The position numbers and the translations under genes were made by a program. A stretch of DNA of 64,000 nucleotides, taken from NCBI GenBank assembly GCA_038878695.1, contig JAVZVD010000001.1, positions 496,001 through 560,000 on the forward strand, in the 5' to 3' direction. The notes under the pieces were generated by a model. That model had not been told where the DNA came from, searched no databases, and worked only from the letters and a program-made list of their open reading frames with translations. Shown here in pieces: positions 59,322 to 64,000 of this stretch. Positions within the stretch are counted from its first letter, which is position 1. Every line of letters starts with the position of its first letter. This DNA comes from Fervidicoccaceae archaeon (GTDB lineage: Archaea; Thermoproteota; Thermoprotei_A; Sulfolobales; Fervidicoccaceae).

Positions 59322-59819
59322 GCGAGCCTCCCCTCGATTTTCTCGCGGTCGCCGAATGGCCTCGCGACCCTCTTCTCGAATCCACTCATCGATTATGTAG
59401 AGCTTTACCTCTCTCGACCCGAAGAGCGCGAGGAACGCTCGCGCTCCAAGCTCTTCGGCATCGCGAAGACGGCCCGCTCTCCTCTAGGCGAGGCCCCCTC
59501 GCGGCAGTTGAACGCACCGCGGCGCTAGAGCCTCTCGACCTCACGGAACCCCCATTCATAGGATCCTCGGGAGCTCCTCGGCCTCTCTCGAAGCAACAGA
59601 GAGGGCGCTTCGCGTCGCTCGACTCGGTTCGCGCCGCTAAAGTACTCGGCAGAGCCATCTCGGCTGCCTCCGCTTTAAGCGGCTCGAGGGCTCGACGGGT
59701 GCCCCCCTCTAAGCGCTCGATCGCCCTCTCGATTCCGAGAACGTCGGGCTTCTCCGTCGACTCGAGCTAGCTCAAAAAGCATTTATATTCAGCGCTCGCT
59801 TTAACGCCTGTGATGAGAG
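59322..59819. other. 498-base stretch after tRNA-Leu without a convincing gene
   Basis: No frame has a good start, ribosome site and family match. Frames on both strands are open in parts because stop codons are rare at this GC. Protein-like scraps include, on the plus strand, NPLIDYVELYLSRPEE (about 59383-59430), and on the minus strand EKPDVLGIERAIERLEGG and, in another frame, REVKLYIIDEWIREEGREA. Scraps in different frames interrupted by stops are what a decayed gene would leave, and a tRNA 3' end is a common integration site, but I find no repeated att sequence and cannot name a parent family. I saw no SRP or RNase P RNA signature. Confidence 0.4.
59782..59789 (+). promoter_or_regulatory. 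TATA box for the secreted protease gene
   Basis: TTTATATT within AAAAAGCATTTATATTC; the predicted start is near 59811, about nine bases before ACG 59820. The same bases read ATATAAATG on the minus strand, so transcription into the 59322-59780 region is also possible. Confidence 0.6.
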
Positions 59820-60485
59820 ACGAAGAAAACCGTCCAAGCCGGAGTAATAGCGGCTCTGCTTTTGCTCTCTATATCAGCTATCTCCGCGGTGAGAGCTTCT
59901 CAAGGCGCGATAGAGCTCGTAGGCAAAGAATGGAACCATGATCCTTTGAAAGTCTACGTGAAAGCCCCCTCGGATCTGTTCCTCCAAGTCTCGATAGCCC
60001 TCAACGATTGGTCGAGCGCTCTAGAAGCCGCGAGCGGGAGAAACGTCGATAACAGCGAGTTGGGAGGGAGCCTCCCCGATGGAGTCTTCGATTTCGTTAT
60101 CGTGAGCTCGAGCAAAGAAGCTGATATAATCATAAGCGTGGAGAGGGGAGCGGCGGCTGGACTGCTGGGAATGACGCTATTGCAGGATAAGAACGGAGAC
60201 GGGTACTTCGACAAGGCGAAGATAACGGTCAAGGCCGGGCGGGGGCTCGACGTCGCCGACTTCAGGAATGTCATGAGGCACGAAATAGGACACGCGCTAG
60301 GACTCGGGCACGCGGAGGATCCGAGCGACTTAATGCACCCGACATATGATGCTTCAGCGACTAAGACCGATATCTATCCATCGAACCTCGACGTCTGCGC
60401 TCTGCGATCCATATACCTAGACGACGGCTTCGGTGGCGATAATCTGCCCCCCCAACTGATACCATCGACGTACAGCTCCACGTGA
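59820..60485 (+). CDS. secreted matrixin-like metalloprotease (M10 type), apparent non-standard start
   Basis: 221 residues if it starts at ACG 59820; the first standard start, TTG 59862, would delete half of the signal peptide. From ACG the protein reads (M)KKTVQAGVIAALLLLSIS with a likely cleavage near residues 23-26, so it is exported. HEIGHALGLGH (154-164) is the matrixin zinc motif, and LMHP (171-174) the Met-turn. QDKNGDGYFDK (122-132) is an EF-hand-like calcium loop (D123, N125, D127, D131). Total length is small: essentially a bare catalytic domain with no prodomain. A T-rich stretch follows. Probably an extracellular peptide-scavenging enzyme. Confidence 0.8.
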   Translation, partial: TKKTVQAGVIAALLLLSISAISAVRASQGAIELVGKEWNHDPLKVYVKAPSDLFLQVSIALNDWSSALEAASGRNVDNSELGGSLPDGVFDFVIVSSSKEADIIISVERGAAAGLLGMTLLQDKNGDGYFDKAKITVKAGRGLDVADFRNVMRHEIGHALGLGHAEDPSDLMHPTYDASATKTDIYPSNLDVCALRSIYLDDGFGGDNLPPQLIPSTYSST

Positions 60486-60492
60486 GAATAGA

Positions 60493-60508
60493 TCTTTCTT
60501 CCTTTTTA
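60493..60508 (+). terminator. T-rich terminator after the protease gene
   Basis: TCTTTCTTCCTTTTTA, seven bases after the protease stop. A pyrimidine-rich stretch on the coding strand is the usual archaeal termination signal. The rest of the gap to tRNA-Ala (60509-60629) holds nothing I recognise. Confidence 0.5.
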
Positions 60509-60632
60509 GAGAAAAATATTGTCGCCTCGAGGCTGCGAACGTCGTCGGAAGCTTCTGCTCCTCGCGCGAAGGCACGAAGCCGTGAGCTCCTAGCTCGGTC
60601 GATCCTCATTTCGGGAAGTGAGGAGAGAGTGG

Positions 60633-60706
60633 TGGACCGGCCGGGATTCGAACCCGGGACCTCACGGATGCCAACCGTGCGCTCTTCCGGGCTGAGCTAC
60701 CGGCCC
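60633..60706 (-). tRNA. tRNA-Ala (anticodon GGC), CCA encoded
   Basis: Minus strand. Acceptor GGGCCGG (60706-60700) pairs with CCGGTCC (60640-60634), including the G3-U70 wobble pair that identifies alanine tRNA. The anticodon loop TTGGCAT gives GGC. T arm CCGGG-TTCGAAT-CCCGG, discriminator A and encoded CCA (60632-60630). No intron. TATA-like CCTTTAAAGA on the minus strand at 60752-60743. Confidence 0.97.
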
Positions 60707-60801
60707 TCTCTCCGAGCACCTCTGCCGTTAGAGGCGCCGGAGTCTTTAAAGGTTTCGCGAGTGGCCGAAGCGCGGGGATCGCCACAGTAGCAAAGATACA
60801 T

Positions 60802-60815
60802 ATTTTTATATTTTT
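60802..60815 (+). promoter_or_regulatory. TATA box for the MATE gene
   Basis: ATTTTTATATTTTT in the 163-base gap between tRNA-Ala and the MATE gene, 55-68 bases before TTG 60870. GAGGGAGGCGGG just before the start is a strong ribosome site. Confidence 0.6.
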
Positions 60816-60869
60816 CGAGCTCAGCTGCGGGTCGCGGCCGAGGAGGTCGGAGAGGGAGGCGGGCGATCT

Positions 60870-62240
60870 TTGCCGGGCGAGGACCGCCGAGCTCTGAGAG
60901 AGCTGCTAGGCCTCGCTCTCCCGGCGGCGCTTCAGGAGGCGGTGAACATCTCGTACTGGTTCATCGACTCCCTCTTCCTCAGTAGGCTAGGCGAGGAGGC
61001 CTTCTCGGCTCCCGTGCTCAGCTGGCCGATCATATACGTCTTCTATCTAGGGGGAGTAGGCCTCCTGCTCGGCGGCACGGCGCTCGTGAGCCAGAGCTTC
61101 GGGTTCGGCGACGCGGCGAGAACGCGTAGAAGCGCGGGCGCGGTCCTCCTCGCCTCTCTCCTCGCCTCGATCCCCCTCACGCTGGTCCCGCTCGCGGCGA
61201 GAGGCCTACTGGTCGAGGCGATGGGGGTACCGGTCGAGATGCGAGAGGAGGTCGAGGTATACTTCGGCCTTACCCTTCTCGGGATCCCACTGGGCCTCGG
61301 GACTCAGGCCTACGCGATAATCTCCAACGCGCTTGGGGACACGAGGACCCCTCTGCTCATCGAGCTGGCCTCCACGATCTTCAACCTAGCGCTCGACCCC
61401 CTATTGATCTTCGGCCTCCTAGGAGCTCCAGCCATGGGGGTCGCGGGGGCGGCGATCGCCACCGTCGCGGCCAGAGGCCTGGCCCTCTCGCTGGGGCTCC
61501 GCGTCCTCTTCGCAAGCGGGGTCAGAGGGCTCAGGATCTCGCCGAGAGACCTGGCCCCCGACTCGAGATCACTTATTCTCCTCGCGAGGGTGGGCCTCCC
61601 TCTCGCCGCCACTAGAGTGCTCAACGCACTGGCGGGATTCGTCTTCGTCTCCCTCGTGGCCAGGGCCGGCCCGGCCGCGGTGGCGGCGTATGGCTCGACA
61701 GACAGGATAATGCAGCTCGTCATGATAGGCTCGACCGGGCTTCAGAGAGCCTCCGCGGCCATGATAGGGCAGCGAATCGGGGCGGGCGATGGGACCGGAG
61801 CCAGGAGGCTCGCCGCGATCTCTTCGCGAGTCATGGCGACCTACATGGCCGCGTGGTCCGCCATCCTTCTCGCTTCCTCGCGAGAACTGACATCTTTCTT
61901 CCTCAGCAGCGGGGAGAGCCTCGCGGAAGGAGCTCGTCTGCTCTCTCTCGTGGCTCTCACGCTCCCCCTCCTCGGCCTCCACCTGGTCATGGAGGCCGTG
62001 GCGCGCGGCTCCGGGCGCACCGTGTACTACATGCTCACGGTCGTGGTCAGGCTGTGGGCCGTGAGGATAGGCTTGGGGCTCGCGCTCCTCGAATCCATGG
62101 GCCCTCTCGGCCTCTGGCTTGCGGCCTCGCTCAGCAACGCCGTCGCTGGAGCCCTGGCGGTTCCGTGGATAACTAGCGGCCTCTGGGCGGCGAGGATCAT
62201 CGAATCCAACGAGAGGGAGAAAAATTTTTCCCCGAGATAG
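60870..62240 (+). CDS. MATE family multidrug or metabolite exporter
   Basis: 456 residues from TTG 60870. Twelve hydrophobic helices in two six-helix halves; LALPAALQEAVNISYWFIDSLFLSRLGEEAFSA and ISNALGDTRTPLLIELASTIFNLALDPLLIFGLLGAPAMGVAGAAIAT are typical of the MATE/NorM family, which exports drugs or metabolites in exchange for Na+ or H+. Substrate unknown. Own promoter. Confidence 0.9.
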   Translation: MPGEDRRALRELLGLALPAALQEAVNISYWFIDSLFLSRLGEEAFSAPVLSWPIIYVFYLGGVGLLLGGTALVSQSFGFGDAARTRRSAGAVLLASLLASIPLTLVPLAARGLLVEAMGVPVEMREEVEVYFGLTLLGIPLGLGTQAYAIISNALGDTRTPLLIELASTIFNLALDPLLIFGLLGAPAMGVAGAAIATVAARGLALSLGLRVLFASGVRGLRISPRDLAPDSRSLILLARVGLPLAATRVLNALAGFVFVSLVARAGPAAVAAYGSTDRIMQLVMIGSTGLQRASAAMIGQRIGAGDGTGARRLAAISSRVMATYMAAWSAILLASSRELTSFFLSSGESLAEGARLLSLVALTLPLLGLHLVMEAVARGSGRTVYYMLTVVVRLWAVRIGLGLALLESMGPLGLWLAASLSNAVAGALAVPWITSGLWAARIIESNEREKNFSPR

Positions 62241-62271
62241 CCTCGAGAGATGCTGAGCGAGCGGGGAGGCG

Positions 62272-62556
62272 ATGAGTCCTTTGAGCTCGGGGGCGGCGCA
62301 CGGGAGCGAGGACAAGATAAAAGCGGCCATAAATATGTTGACGAAGATAGTCGGCGACACGAGCGTCCCCAGGAACATAAGGAGAGTCGCCACCGAGGCG
62401 ATAAATCAGCTGAGGGCCCCTAACCTGAGCCCGGGGGTCAGAGCGGCGAACGCTGTGCACGTGCTCGAGGAGATAAGCCAGGATCCCAACATGCCTGTCC
62501 ACACGAGGATAGCGATTTGGAACGTGGTGACGCTCCTCGAGACGGTCAGAGATTGA
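62272..62556 (+). CDS. UPF0147 family protein
   Basis: 94 residues from ATG 62272. The archaeal UPF0147 signature is clear: [28 protein letters not shown] and [24 protein letters not shown] small all-helical protein of unknown function found across archaea, commonly near translation or RNA genes, here before FAU-1. Confidence 0.88.
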   Translation: MSPLSSGAAHGSEDKIKAAINMLTKIVGDTSVPRNIRRVATEAINQLRAPNLSPGVRAANAVHVLEEISQDPNMPVHTRIAIWNVVTLLETVRD

Positions 62557-62585
62557 GGCCTTCCCTCAGAGGTGGCCGCTGACGC

Positions 62586-64000
62586 TTGAGCTCGGAGGAG
62601 AAGCCTCCCGGGGCAGCGGCCGTCAGGGTCAGGGGCATATACTCAACTGCGATCAGCAAGTTTCTACTCGATAGAGGTTTCCGAATAGCGCAGCCTAGCC
62701 CCAAGATCGTCGAGAGATTGAAGCTCGAGAGAGCAGACCACGAGCTGGCCGACGTCACGATCAAGGAGCTCGACGACGATAAGAGCAGGCTTCTCGTGCT
62801 CGGACATCCTCGAGCCTTCGACGACGTCCTCCGAGCTCTACTCGAGCTCTTAGAGGGCTCTTTCGTCCGAGTGAGCGAGCTCCAGAGGTACTCCACCGTG
62901 GCGGTCGAGGTAATCGGCGGAGAGAGAGGTTCGTGTGTGGCCGCGAGCGGCGGCGCCCGCCTCCTCCTCGATACTGGGAGCTGCGTGCCGGGAAAACTCG
63001 TCAAAGCCTCGATAATCAAGGCCCCGATCTTCCCGAGCGATCAGGCCGTAGCGAGGGAGGGCTTCAGCGTTCTGAAGAGGACTCTCGTTCTCACGAGCTG
63101 GCGCGAGCTCAGCTTCAGCGAGCACATCAAGAGCAGGTCCAGGAGAGACGAGCTGACTCAGCTCTCGGCCGAGGTTCTACGAGCCGGGCTCGGAGTCAGG
63201 TGGCGCAGCAGCGCCGGCGTAGCCCCCATAGAGGTCGTGAAGTCCGAGCTGAGCGAAGCGCTCGAGGAGGCGAAGCGCCTCTCCCCAGCGCTCCCCGAGC
63301 GCGGCGCGGTGCTCAGCCCGGGCGAGAAGATAGCTCTCCTCACGCTTTCGAGCGTCGACAGGAAATCCCTCGACGAGTTGAGGAGCTCCGCGATTCCGAC
63401 CGCCTCTTTTCACCACACGCTGAAGATGCAGGGGCTCGCGGGAGGAGCCATGGCCGATCTCGCCGACGAGCTCGTCGAGAGGGGGCTGGACGGAGAGCTC
63501 GTGGGGCTGGCCGCCCTGGAGCTCTCGCTCGAGAAGCTCCTCGAGCGCCAATCGATCGAGCTCAGGCACTACACGCCTGAGGGCGAGGTGATCCGGATAG
63601 GCCCGGCGCGACCTTCTCGGCTCGCGAGGACGAAGAAGGGCCCGGTTCTGCTGCTCGAGAGGAGAGCGAGATCCGCGGGGACCTACGATGGAATCGGAGC
63701 TCGGAGAGAGCCGGGGGACCTTATGCTCACGGCCTGCCCCCTGGGCGCGTGGTTCTCGCTACACGCGTATTTCGGAGCCGACGAGAAGCTCAAGGGGTTG
63801 TACCTCAACGTCAACACGCCGGCCGAGCCTCTCGAGGACTCCATAGCGTATCTCGATCTGCAAATCGACGTCGTGAAGCGCCCCGGAGAAGCTCCCGACG
63901 TCATAGATAGGGAGAAGCTCGAGGAGGCGGCATCGAGGGGTCTCCTCGGGGAGAGGCTTAGAGCTAGAGCGCTGGAGGTCTCGGAAGAGGCCGCCTCCGC
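62586..64000 (+). CDS. FAU-1-like RNA-binding ribonuclease (RNase E/G-like), 3' end outside the window
   Basis: Starts at TTG 62586 and stays open to the window edge (471 residues visible). AAVRVRGIYSTAISKFLLDRGFRIAQPSPKIVERL is the S1-like, RNase E/G-like N-terminus of FAU-1, and the later part has RTKKGPVLLLERRARSAGTYDGIGARREPGDLMLTACPLGAWF, the DUF402-like domain. FAU-1 of Pyrococcus binds AU-rich RNA and cleaves rRNA precursors. The final residues are beyond base 64000. Confidence 0.82.
   Translation, partial: MSSEEKPPGAAAVRVRGIYSTAISKFLLDRGFRIAQPSPKIVERLKLERADHELADVTIKELDDDKSRLLVLGHPRAFDDVLRALLELLEGSFVRVSELQRYSTVAVEVIGGERGSCVAASGGARLLLDTGSCVPGKLVKASIIKAPIFPSDQAVAREGFSVLKRTLVLTSWRELSFSEHIKSRSRRDELTQLSAEVLRAGLGVRWRSSAGVAPIEVVKSELSEALEEAKRLSPALPERGAVLSPGEKIALLTLSSVDRKSLDELRSSAIPTASFHHTLKMQGLAGGAMADLADELVERGLDGELVGLAALELSLEKLLERQSIELRHYTPEGEVIRIGPARPSRLARTKKGPVLLLERRARSAGTYDGIGARREPGDLMLTACPLGAWFSLHAYFGADEKLKGLYLNVNTPAEPLEDSIAYLDLQIDVVKRPGEAPDVIDREKLEEAASRGLLGERLRARALEVSEEAAS

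Noticed and set aside
59205-59528. Open frame through tRNA-Leu (WVRIPPPAP) continuing to 59528, resembling tRNA-overlapping integrase starts
   Set aside because: The first part is simply translated tRNA. No integrase motif (R..HxxR..Y) follows, and there is no duplicate of the tRNA 3' end in the window. I record it only as part of the unclear stretch.
1-64000. CRISPR arrays, insertion sequences, rRNA genes, SRP RNA or RNase P RNA
   Set aside because: I looked for spaced direct repeats, transposase-like proteins and the conserved RNA signatures, and found none.

Overview
The window is a gene-dense stretch of chromosome from a hyperthermophilic archaeon of the Thermoproteota (Crenarchaeota), most likely near Desulfurococcales or Acidilobales; the order is an inference. 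The evidence is ribosomal protein S26e, an Orc1/Cdc6 initiator, PCNA-PriS-GINS15 linkage, small RNA polymerase subunits RpoF, RpoL and RpoK, an A-type ATPase, archaeal lipid genes, archaeal TATA boxes, high GC with AGG/AGA arginine codons, and start codons that are mostly TTG or GTG.

Layout. 1-2.7 kb: end of alaS, a DUF434 gene, tRNA-Arg. 2.9-14.2 kb: translation and RNA-modification genes (aIF5A, SRP54, TrmY-like, Pus10, L21e, RpoF, DUF655, RsmA/Dim1, TrmJ, Trm14, L10e, Dph2, METTL5-like, Csl4, DUF2067). 14.2-19.5 kb: the archaeal replication/translation cluster (RpoL, unknown, TFS, unknown, PCNA, PriS, GINS15, L44e, S27e, aIF2-alpha, Nop10). 19.4-23.6 kb: isoprenoid/lipid genes (CarS, UbiD-type decarboxylase, two aconitase-X subunits) beside a RuvX-like protein. 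23.6-27.7 kb: UPF0148, Orc1/Cdc6, DUF99, DUF2283, 6-phospho-3-hexuloisomerase, M55 peptidase. 27.8-31.1 kb (minus): type IV pilus-like assembly ATPase with two half-size membrane proteins. 31.2-36.6 kb: degenerate DUF89 protein, tRNA-His, ProC, DUF711, CysS, a methyltransferase. 36.6-43.9 kb: A-type ATPase (I divergent from F-E-A-B-D-K). 44-47.5 kb: ProS, S26e, SPOUT-like protein, Nfo, LysW. 47.5-54.8 kb (minus): tRNase Z, Trm-G10, Prs, topoisomerase IA, RpoK, thermosome. 54.5-59.1 kb (minus): FeoB with a FeoC-like regulator, TSUP permease, two TenA-like proteins. 59.2-64 kb: tRNA-Leu, a 500-base stretch without a clear gene, a secreted matrixin-type protease, tRNA-Ala, MATE exporter, UPF0147, start of FAU-1.

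How they work together. Most genes are informational and packed head-to-tail with 1-4 base overlaps (TTGA, ATGA, GTGA), so they are probably translated in coupled operons. First genes carry TATA boxes about 25-60 bases upstream; internal genes often have GGTGAT or GAGG Shine-Dalgarno sequences 6-9 bases before a TTG. tRNA modification is heavily represented: TrmY-like/Pus10 act on position 54, TrmJ on 32, Trm14 on 6, Trm-G10 on 10.

The most unusual things I see are: three genes (DUF711, nfo, the secreted protease) whose conserved or signal-peptide N-termini extend upstream of any ATG/GTG/TTG, implying CTG or ACG starts; a DtxR-like operator on the feoB promoter; a RuvX/YqgF-like nuclease-fold protein in an archaeon; and a DUF89 enzyme lacking its canonical metal-site motif. 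I see no CRISPR array, insertion sequence or intact virus.
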